Positions 1-5,674 of a stretch of 13,288 nucleotides of DNA are shown here, one piece after another. The DNA comes from Candidatus Bipolaricaulota bacterium (GTDB lineage: Bacteria > Bipolaricaulota > Bipolaricaulia > Bipolaricaulales > Bipolaricaulaceae): contig JAGGRX010000107.1 of the NCBI GenBank assembly GCA_021159405.1, forward strand, positions 1 to 13,288. Direction: 5' to 3'. Below the pieces are notes generated by a model. The model made no database searches. It saw nothing but the letters and a program-made list of their open reading frames with translations, and had not been told where the DNA came from. Every line of letters starts with the position of its first letter. Position 1 is the stretch's first letter. Position numbers and translations under genes: made by a program.

Positions 1-53
1 ATCGGGTGGAAATCCTCACCAAGATCGGCCTAGAACACGGCTGGGTCTACTGA
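1..53 (+). CDS. C-terminal end of an unidentified plus-strand gene (partial)
   Basis: Frame 3 stays open from the window edge to a TGA at 51-53 and reads RVEILTKIGLEHGWVY, a balanced protein-like composition. I do not recognise the family from 16 residues. It converges on the isoaspartyl dipeptidase gene, and the two stop codons cross over (7-bp overlap, 47-53), with no terminator hairpin visible between them. Support is limited to one open frame and a plausible amino-acid mix, so chance is a real alternative. Confidence 0.35.
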   Translation, partial: RVEILTKIGLEHGWVY

Positions 54-1216
54 TCGGATTTCTCGAAGCGGCCCAACACCGTGGGCTTCCCTCCCTCTAC
101 CAAAAGCCGCCCCTTTGCGTAGACTCGCTCGATGGAGAGGTCCTCGCCCAGGACCAATAGGTCGGCGTCCTTTCCCCCCTCGATGGAACCCTTCCGACCG
201 TCGATCCCAAGCACTCGCGCTGGGTTTTCGGTAACCAGGGGGAGCACATGCTCCAAGGGATAGCCATCTTTTACTAGTGTCCTGACTGCCTCCCATAGGG
301 AGGCCGGCCTTCCGGTGGCGAAGCCCACCAGATTCCCAGTCCCATCGAATTTAGGCATGGAGCCACCACCGTCGGAACTTAAGGTGACCTTGTTCCAAGG
401 CACGCCCGCACGCTCCAGCCGCCGCACGATCTCCGGGAAGGGCCGGTCCCAGGAGAGGGTGGGGCTGGGGGCGGTGAGGTCGAACGTGCCACCCTGATTG
501 GCCCACTGGACGGCCTGCTCTAAGAGGTCGGCGGTTCGTCCTACATGGGTAGGATGAAACTGAGAGATCGGGATTTCCGTGTCCTTCACTAAGCGAAACA
601 AAGGCAAAAGTCCATTTGAGCCGACCCCAACATGGAGGTGTACAAGTCCCTTCTTCCCCGCCAGCATGCCTCCAACACGGGCCTCGGCCGCGATCCGGGC
701 CAGCTCCTCAAAGGTGGGTTGCGAAGAGCGGTGGTCGGAGATGGCGATCTCCCCCACCCCCAAAACTTCAGGGATCAAGAAAAGATCGCGGCGGACGGAC
801 CCGGTGAGGGTGACGGGGGGAAGTTGATAAGAACCGGTGTACATGTAGGCGGTGATCCCCTCCTGGGTGAGGGCCCGCACCTTGGCAAGAAGCCCTTCAA
901 GAGAACGGGTGACGTCGTCGGTCCCCAGGCACCCCACCAAGGTAGTGATCCCGCAGGTAGCAAAGTCGGAAAGAAAAAGCTCCGGGACCCGCGAGGTCGG
1001 CCCCGCCTCTCCACCCCCTCCAATGGGGTGTACGTGAAGATCGACGAGTCCGGGGATCACCATCGCCCCTTGCGCATCGTATTCCTCCGCCATCTCCTGC
1101 AGCAGTTGAGGGACACTCCCCACAGCAAGGAACTTATCGGAGAACAACAGGTCTTGTAACCCCTGATCCTGAGGAGAGAAAAGGCGCGCATTTCTAATCA
1201 ATTGCAGCTTGCCCAT
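47..1216 (-). CDS. iadA: Isoaspartyl (beta-aspartyl) dipeptidase, amidohydrolase superfamily
   Basis: Cytoplasmic metallopeptidase of 389 residues that cleaves isoaspartyl dipeptides; E. coli IadA has nearly the same length. Visible active-site elements are the HxH motif (His61, His63), GGGGEAG around Glu70, Tyr130 (E. coli Tyr137), ISDHRSSQPT at 159-168, His195, His224 in HPTHV, and Asp282 in LSSDGGGS. The metal-bridging carboxylated lysine of E. coli (Lys162) is replaced by Glu156, so the binuclear site is probably bridged by a glutamate. I chose the ATG at 1216 because AGAGGTGA (1221-1228) lies 4 bases upstream and the protein then begins at the family's usual N-terminus; a longer upstream extension has no family counterpart. 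It is the last gene of the peptide-uptake operon, 4 bp after the permease stop, and its Shine-Dalgarno sequence contains that stop codon, which suggests translational coupling. Family assignment is secure; the exact substrate is inferred. Confidence 0.93.
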   Translation of the reverse strand: MGKLQLIRNARLFSPQDQGLQDLLFSDKFLAVGSVPQLLQEMAEEYDAQGAMVIPGLVDLHVHPIGGGGEAGPTSRVPELFLSDFATCGITTLVGCLGTDDVTRSLEGLLAKVRALTQEGITAYMYTGSYQLPPVTLTGSVRRDLFLIPEVLGVGEIAISDHRSSQPTFEELARIAAEARVGGMLAGKKGLVHLHVGVGSNGLLPLFRLVKDTEIPISQFHPTHVGRTADLLEQAVQWANQGGTFDLTAPSPTLSWDRPFPEIVRRLERAGVPWNKVTLSSDGGGSMPKFDGTGNLVGFATGRPASLWEAVRTLVKDGYPLEHVLPLVTENPARVLGIDGRKGSIEGGKDADLLVLGEDLSIERVYAKGRLLVEGGKPTVLGRFEKSDQ

Positions 1217-1220
1217 CCGG

Positions 1221-1228
1221 TCACCTCT
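1221..1228 (-). promoter_or_regulatory. Shine-Dalgarno for iadA, overlapping the dppC stop
   Basis: AGAGGTGA on the minus strand lies 4 bases before the ATG at 1216 and contains the TGA of the upstream permease gene. It fixes the iadA start and suggests that ribosomes finishing the permease reinitiate on iadA. Confidence 0.7.
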
Positions 1229-2105
1229 TCCGCAGCCGGGGATTGATCTCTTCCCGCAACCAGTCCGCCAAAAGGTTGACGCCGAGCACGATGGAGATAA
1301 GGGCAGAGCCGGGGAATACGACAAGCCACCACTTACCAGCATAAATAAAGCGTTTACCTTGGGAAATCATCATGCCCAAGGAAGGCTTGTTTATCGGGAC
1401 ACCTACTCCAAGGAAGCTCAACGTAGCCTCCAGCATGACCACTGCGCCGAAGTCGACAGCAGCCACGACCAAAATGGGGGGGATGGCATTGGGGATTATA
1501 TGTCTGAACATGATGCGAAAGTTGCTGGCCCCGACGGCCCTCGCGGCTTGTACATAGTCCTCCTGTTTGACCGCCAAGGCGCTGCCGCGCATTGTCCTGG
1601 CATAGCGCACCCAGTCAGTGAGCACAATGGCCAAGATCACAAGGGGAATTCCTCCTCCCTTGAAGATCCCCAGAAGCAACATGGCGATGAGGGTGGTGGA
1701 AAAGGAGAACATGGTGTCGGCAAGCCGCATGGTGACGGCATCAAGCACTCCGCCGTAGTAGGCGGCGAGGAGGCCAATCAAGCTTCCCGCCGTGCCCGCG
1801 ATGAGGATCACGCTAAAGGCCACCAGGAATGAAGTGCGGCACCCGTAGAGGATAGTGCTGAGGATGTCTCTGCCTTGGTCGTCAGTACCCAGGAGGTAAG
1901 GTGCCCTTCCTCCCTCCATCCAGATGGGAGGCAGGAGGGAGTCCTGCAATGTGAGGACTTTGGGGTCGTAGGGGTTTTGGGGAGCGATCCAAGGAGCGAA
2001 CACCGCACCCACCAACAGGACGAGTAGCAGAAATGAGCCGAGCACGGCGGAGGGGTCCCTTAAGTAGTGGTTGAGCGTCCTCGAACGCAACAATCGCCTA
2101 ATCAT
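1221..2105 (-). CDS. dppC: Peptide ABC transporter permease, DppC/OppC family
   Basis: Inner-membrane permease subunit of 294 residues, the usual DppC length. The order is typical: a short cytoplasmic N-terminus, a first membrane helix at about 20-40, the DppC signature LLGTDDQGRD at 71-80 (normally LGTDxxGRD), then about five more hydrophobic segments. The EAA loop that docks on the ATPase is visible at about 182-206 (EDYVQAARAVGASNFR, then HIIPN). The ATG at 2105 overlaps the end of the dppB gene by 8 bp, so translation is probably coupled; there is no strong Shine-Dalgarno of its own. It pairs with DppB to form the channel. No DppD or DppF ATPase follows, because the next gene is iadA and then a convergent gene, so the energising subunits must come from elsewhere. 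Family-level assignment is strong; substrate is inferred only from neighbours. Confidence 0.93.
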   Translation of the reverse strand: MIRRLLRSRTLNHYLRDPSAVLGSFLLLVLLVGAVFAPWIAPQNPYDPKVLTLQDSLLPPIWMEGGRAPYLLGTDDQGRDILSTILYGCRTSFLVAFSVILIAGTAGSLIGLLAAYYGGVLDAVTMRLADTMFSFSTTLIAMLLLGIFKGGGIPLVILAIVLTDWVRYARTMRGSALAVKQEDYVQAARAVGASNFRIMFRHIIPNAIPPILVVAAVDFGAVVMLEATLSFLGVGVPINKPSLGMMISQGKRFIYAGKWWLVVFPGSALISIVLGVNLLADWLREEINPRLRKR

Positions 2106-3066
2106 AGCGTATCTTAGGGTTCAAAATCCCATACAAGATATCCACGGCCAAGTTTATGAATAGGATCAACCCGGCCACAAACATCACATAAGCCACAATG
2201 ATGGGGTGATCGCTCTCGTAGATGGCGGTCAGGAGCAAGTTGCCCATCCCCGGCCATTGAAAGATGCTTTCAGTAACAATGGAGAAACCTATCAATTCCC
2301 CCATCTGGAGGCCAGCCATTGTCACTACCGGGATAAGCACGTTTCTGAGAGCGTGCTTAAATATCACCGCCCGCTGGGGAAGCCCCTTGGCCCAGGCAGT
2401 CCGTGTGTAGTCTTCGGCCAGTGCCTCCAACATCCCGCCCCGCGTCAGGCGAAGGAGCACCGCCAACTGGTACAGCCCCAACGTTATGGCCGGCAGGATC
2501 AGATGGCGCAAGCCATCCAGGGCAAGAAGGCCGGAGCGCCAGCGACCTACAATTCGCACCACCTCCCCCCGTCCAAACGGGGGCAAGACCCTAAGCCAGA
2601 CACTGAAGATCAAGATCAAGAGGATTCCCACTAGGAAGGTGGGAAGGGAGATCCCAAGCAGCGACCCTGCCATGATGGCCCGGCTGAGGGGGGAGCGGGG
2701 ACGAAGGGAGGAGACGACGCCCAAGGTTATACCCAAGGTAAGGGCAATGAACATCGCCACCAAAGCTAACTCGAAGCTGGCCGGGAACCGCTCCAGGATC
2801 ATCCGCATGACAGGAACCTGGCTTGTGTAGGAGAGGCCGAAATTGCCGCGCAGAGCGTTTCTAATAAAAATAGCGTACTGCACATAAAAGGGCTTGTCCA
2901 AACCCAGCGACCTGCGGACAAGCTCCTGCTGCTCTTGGGTGGCATACCGGCCAGCCAAGGTGAGGACGGGATCCCCTAAGAACTGGAAGATCCCAAAACA
3001 AAGGAACGACACGACAAAAAGAACGACAATGCTTTGGCCGATCCGCCTTATGATGTACGAGATCAT
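2098..3066 (-). CDS. dppB: Peptide ABC transporter permease, DppB/OppB family
   Basis: Inner-membrane permease of 322 residues, normal for DppB. The opening MISYIIRRIGQSI followed by a hydrophobic helix (about 10-30) is characteristic. A periplasmic loop containing RRSLGLDKPFYVQY and GNFGLSY precedes further membrane helices at about 98-120, 131-155, 188-207, 243-262 and 289-311. The ATPase-docking EAA region is at about 218-242 (EDYTRTAWAKGLPQR), and the C-terminus DILYGILNPKIRYD matches the family ending. The ATG is at 3066. The gene follows the binding-protein gene after 57 bp that contain a strong hairpin, and overlaps dppC by 8 bp. It forms the membrane channel together with DppC. The particular peptide carried cannot be read from the sequence. 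Confidence 0.93.
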   Translation of the reverse strand: MISYIIRRIGQSIVVLFVVSFLCFGIFQFLGDPVLTLAGRYATQEQQELVRRSLGLDKPFYVQYAIFIRNALRGNFGLSYTSQVPVMRMILERFPASFELALVAMFIALTLGITLGVVSSLRPRSPLSRAIMAGSLLGISLPTFLVGILLILIFSVWLRVLPPFGRGEVVRIVGRWRSGLLALDGLRHLILPAITLGLYQLAVLLRLTRGGMLEALAEDYTRTAWAKGLPQRAVIFKHALRNVLIPVVTMAGLQMGELIGFSIVTESIFQWPGMGNLLLTAIYESDHPIIVAYVMFVAGLILFINLAVDILYGILNPKIRYD

Positions 3067-3079
3067 GAGGATTAGGCAC

Positions 3080-3102
3080 GGGGGCGCCTTTAAGGCGCCC
3101 CC
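3080..3102 (-). promoter_or_regulatory. Intercistronic hairpin between the binding-protein and permease genes
   Basis: Perfect 11-bp inverted repeat: gggggcgcctt at 3080-3090 and aaggcgccccc at 3092-3102, centred on one base (the real loop would be 3-5 bases). It lies 21 bp after the stop of the binding-protein gene and 13 bp before the dppB start. There is no run of T after the stem in the direction of transcription, so it is more likely an RNA-stability or partial read-through element than a full terminator. Such hairpins after binding-protein genes commonly keep the binding protein in excess over the membrane subunits; that role here is inferred. Confidence 0.7.
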
Positions 3103-3123
3103 GCATACGGCTTTTCTAGCTCC

Positions 3124-4668
3124 TTATCCCCCAAAGGAGATATCCTTACACACGATCCACCCATCAGGCCGCGGCCTAAACTGCACGTTGCTCGGCTTGT
3201 ACAGGGCGTAGGTGTCTTCCTGATAGTGCAGCGGAATGACTGCGATCTTCTCCTGCATGGCGACCCGGTTCAGCAACCGCAAGGCATCGGCTCTCAGGGT
3301 TGGGTCGACGATCGAAGAGGAGGCCTCAAGCAGCTTGTCCAGAACTGGATCGCTATAGGAAGCCCCGTTTAGTCCTCCGTAGCCCCGCTCAGGATCCACG
3401 GTGTGCAAGAGTTTGGTGAATGAGCGGCCGAAATCATAGGAGCCGTCAAACCAGCCCAACAGGTAGAAGTCCAGGCCGTGTTCGTCAAGTTCGGGGAAGT
3501 AGACAGCCTTGGGCTTTACGTCCAGCTCCACCCTTATTCCCACCTTGGCGAGCTGAGTGGCGATGGCTTGGGCGATCTGCTCATCCTGAACATATCGATC
3601 GTTGGGGCCGGTAAGCTTGATGGTGAACCCGTCCGGATAACCGGCCTCAGCCAGCAGTCTCTTGGCCTCCTCCGGATCATAGGGCAACCTTTCGATGCTA
3701 GCGTCATAGCCGACGGTAGGGGGATCGGGGATCTGGCTGCAGGGGAAGGCGTGGCCCATCATGACCTTCTCGATGATCTCATCCTCGTTGATGGCCATGT
3801 AGATAGCCTTGCGCACGCGCACGTCACTCCCCGGAAAGCCTGGGGAATTCCGCAGCCCTAGCCAGATGGAGCGGCGAGAAGGCCGGGTGATGATCTCAGC
3901 ATTGGGGCTGCTTTTTACCATGTCGAAGAGTTCCACGGGAACATCCTGTATAAGATCCACCTCTCCACTTATCAGGGCAGCGACTCGAGTGGAGGACTCT
4001 GTTATGGGCTTAAACACCACGTACTTGATGGGAGGCGGACCACCCCAGTAGTCCTCATTCGCCTCAAGCTTTAGATAGGAGCCCTTCACCCACTCTACGA
4101 ACTTATAGGGCCCCGTCCCGATGGGGTACTCGCCGATCTCACCTATGCTCCTGGTCTCGGTGGACTCCTTGTCCATGATGAATATTTGATGCAAGTTCTG
4201 CACGAACCAGGGCACCGGCTCCGTGGTCACGATATCTATCGTCCAGGGATCCCCGTCCACGGGCCTCACCTCGGCGATGGCTGCACCGAAGGCGAGGAAC
4301 TCAGAGACCGGATACGGCTCCTTAAGTCGTTCCAAGGAGAACTTGACGTCCTCCCAGGTGAAGTCGTTGCCGTTATGGAACTTCACTCCTTGGCGAAGGT
4401 GGAACCGCCAGGTCAGCGCATCCACTCGTTCCCAGGAGGTGGCCAGGGCGGGAAGGAGGTTCCCGTCGGCATCCCTTTGCAGGAGCCCATCGAAGATATT
4501 GGCCATGATCTGCAGGTTGGCATCGGCGTCAGAGCCATGGGGATTCATGGTCCTAGGCGGCGCCATGACTGCCACCACCAAGGTGTCCTTGGCCATCCCC
4601 AAAATAGACGCGCTTCCCAGGATCGCCACAAGCAGTCCAATCAAAATCCAAGCAACCCTTCCTTTCAT
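3124..4668 (-). CDS. Periplasmic peptide-binding protein, ABC family 5 (DppA/OppA-like)
   Basis: Secreted solute-binding protein of 514 residues that captures peptides for the DppBC channel. It opens with a classic signal peptide: MKGR, a hydrophobic core (about 5-22) and a likely cleavage after GMA, before KDTLVVAV. There is no lipobox cysteine, so the mature protein should be free in a periplasm, which argues for a diderm cell. Family-5 features include NIFDGLLQRDADGNLLPALA with SWE, then LTWRFHLRQGVKFHNG and DVKFSLER, then GTGPYKFVEW, and a C-terminal IPLHYQEDTYA. I chose the ATG at 4668 over a TTG two codons upstream because AAGGAGG lies 8 bases before the ATG but only about 2 before the TTG. 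It follows the regulator gene after 18 bp. Family-5 proteins also bind nickel, glutathione or sugars; the iadA neighbour makes peptides the likeliest ligand. Confidence 0.92.
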   Translation of the reverse strand: MKGRVAWILIGLLVAILGSASILGMAKDTLVVAVMAPPRTMNPHGSDADANLQIMANIFDGLLQRDADGNLLPALATSWERVDALTWRFHLRQGVKFHNGNDFTWEDVKFSLERLKEPYPVSEFLAFGAAIAEVRPVDGDPWTIDIVTTEPVPWFVQNLHQIFIMDKESTETRSIGEIGEYPIGTGPYKFVEWVKGSYLKLEANEDYWGGPPPIKYVVFKPITESSTRVAALISGEVDLIQDVPVELFDMVKSSPNAEIITRPSRRSIWLGLRNSPGFPGSDVRVRKAIYMAINEDEIIEKVMMGHAFPCSQIPDPPTVGYDASIERLPYDPEEAKRLLAEAGYPDGFTIKLTGPNDRYVQDEQIAQAIATQLAKVGIRVELDVKPKAVYFPELDEHGLDFYLLGWFDGSYDFGRSFTKLLHTVDPERGYGGLNGASYSDPVLDKLLEASSSIVDPTLRADALRLLNRVAMQEKIAVIPLHYQEDTYALYKPSNVQFRPRPDGWIVCKDISFGG

Positions 4669-4675
4669 CTCCAAT

Positions 4676-4683
4676 CCCTCCTT
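4676..4683 (-). promoter_or_regulatory. Strong Shine-Dalgarno for the binding-protein gene
   Basis: AAGGAGGG on the minus strand is a near-perfect ribosome-binding site, 8 bases from the ATG at 4668, and decides the start. It begins just 3 bases after the stop codon of the regulator gene. Its strength fits high expression of a binding protein. Confidence 0.75.
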
Positions 4684-4686
4684 CTG

Positions 4687-5481
4687 TTACTTTAGATGTC
4701 TTGTGTCTTCGCCTACCCTTCCACCTATTCTTCCGGTAATCACCTCCTTCCCTCGGCCAAGAAAAACCTCCTCGGAGGCCACAAAGTGGTCCAAGATTGC
4801 CTCCACGGCTGTGCACAAGCTTTTTTCTGCTATCGCCTCGGCTAGGGTTTGATGTTTTTTAAACAGTTCTTCTGCATGGTCCCGAAGATATTGAGGCGAG
4901 ATTTCCCGGCCCAATTGGTAGTCTGTGATTTCCAAAAGTGGAAACAAAGCTCGCTTCAAAAAAGGGTTTTTAGCTGCCTGAGCAATGCTCAAGTGAAATT
5001 GGTTGTTTGCTTCCAGGTACTCGTCGACGTCCCCCATTTCTGCGGCACGCTGGATTTTGAGCAGTGCGCACTTCAGGGAGGCGTGGTCCTCAGGGGCAGC
5101 CTTACCAACTGCCAGCCTGACGATGAGAATTTCCAGTTCGCGACGGATCCGCCATACTTCTACCAAGCCCCCGCTTTCCTCGAGGGCCTCCAGTGCTTCG
5201 TCCACATCCACTGCACCATTCACCGTGCCCACCACGTAGTTCCCATCCCCCACCCGGGGTTCCACTAAACCCGCCATTTGGAGGGAGCTGAGGGCCTCCC
5301 GAACTGCTGTACGGCTCACGTTCAGCACCTCGGCCAGAGTCCGCTCCGAGGGGAGCTTCTCTCCGACCTTGTACCTGCCCTCACGGATGGCCGCAATCAG
5401 CCACCGGGCCACATAGGCACTCTTCCTCTGTGCTGCTAGCATGCTTCGAGGAAGCTCCCCCTCATAGTTCATACCGGTCAT
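4687..5481 (-). CDS. GntR-family transcriptional regulator, FadR/FCD subfamily
   Basis: DNA-binding regulator of 264 residues (261 if the second ATG at 5472 is used). The winged helix-turn-helix is at about 20-85, with the GntR signature KLPSERTLAEVLNVSRTAVR followed by EAL and GLVEPRVGDGNYV. The rest is an all-helical FCD ligand-binding domain; the likely metal-ligand set is Asn159, His163, His210 and His232, where an aspartate is usual at the first position. It is the first gene of the operon, so it most likely controls its own transcription and that of the peptide transporter and dipeptidase, releasing DNA when a small carboxylate or amino-acid-like ligand binds. That ligand is not identifiable here. 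No Shine-Dalgarno precedes either ATG, whereas a good promoter lies immediately upstream, which suggests a leaderless or near-leaderless message. The length is slightly above the usual 220-250 residues, with a basic C-terminal tail. Confidence 0.92.
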   Translation of the reverse strand: MTGMNYEGELPRSMLAAQRKSAYVARWLIAAIREGRYKVGEKLPSERTLAEVLNVSRTAVREALSSLQMAGLVEPRVGDGNYVVGTVNGAVDVDEALEALEESGGLVEVWRIRRELEILIVRLAVGKAAPEDHASLKCALLKIQRAAEMGDVDEYLEANNQFHLSIAQAAKNPFLKRALFPLLEITDYQLGREISPQYLRDHAEELFKKHQTLAEAIAEKSLCTAVEAILDHFVASEEVFLGRGKEVITGRIGGRVGEDTRHLK

Positions 5482-5502
5482 ACCAATTTTATAAACAAGT
5501 AT
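5480..5502. promoter_or_regulatory. Candidate operator (imperfect 23-bp dyad) for the GntR regulator
   Basis: On the minus strand the sequence has the symmetric form ATAC-N3-TTT-N3-AAA-N3-GTAT, matching at 7 of 11 symmetric base pairs. It covers the candidate -10 box and the start codon of the regulator gene, an ideal place for autorepression. FCD-type GntR proteins bind as dimers to such dyads, but this site was found by eye and has no experimental support. Confidence 0.35.
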
Positions 5503-5513
5503 TTCTCTGTCAA
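5486..5513 (-). promoter_or_regulatory. Promoter of the gntR-peptide uptake-iadA operon
   Basis: On the minus strand a perfect -35 box TTGACA (5508-5513) precedes overlapping -10 candidates: TAAAAT (5486-5491, 16-bp spacer) and TATAAA (5488-5493, 14-bp spacer). Six bases separate TATAAA from the ATG at 5481, so transcription would begin at or next to the start codon. The -35 match and AT-rich spacer in otherwise GC-rich DNA make this the best promoter in the window. Confidence 0.65.
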
Positions 5514-5522
5514 GTCCAAGGC

Positions 5523-5535
5523 CGCCCTCAGGGCG
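5523..5535 (-). terminator. Weak hairpin, possible end of the redox operon transcript
   Basis: CGCCC-TCA-GGGCG on the plus strand forms a 5-bp GC stem with a 3-base loop, downstream of the GltD remnant and about 10 bp before the -35 box of the next operon. No T-run follows, so it is at best a weak terminator; it is the only hairpin I found in this gap. Confidence 0.25.
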
Positions 5536-5540
5536 AAGGG

Positions 5541-5657
5541 TTATGGCCGATTGGGTTTGTCCCCGTACTTCTCCTTGAGGTAGCGGTCAATGGCGAAAGC
5601 GGCGCGCTTTCCGGCCCCCATGGCCGAGATCACCGTGGCTGCGCCAGTTGCAACCCT
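5541..5657 (-). pseudogene. C-terminal remnant of a GltD/NfnB-like flavoprotein
   Basis: Minus-strand frame ending in TAA at 5541-5543 and reading RVATGAATVISAMGAGKR, then AAFAIDRYLKEK and YGDKPNRP. The motif TGAATVISAMGAGKRAA followed by AIDRYL is the typical C-terminal end of glutamate-synthase small-chain/NfnB-type FAD proteins, where it packs against the FAD just after the GGD motif. Nothing of the rest of such a protein is present: an in-frame TAG occurs at 5667-5669 and the big fusion gene ends at 5675. By hand alignment about 12 of 27 residues match the same region inside that fusion (residues 467-493), so the fragment is a paralogue and not a recent duplicate. I read it as what is left after deletion of a second GltD-like gene. 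Confidence 0.7.
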
Positions 5658-5674
5658 CGTCGTTCCCTAAGGGC

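Noticed and set aside
632..1159. Long plus-strand open frame opposite iadA (175 codons)
   Set aside because: It is antisense to a well-supported enzyme gene, and the translation is low-complexity (G, P, R rich) without motifs.
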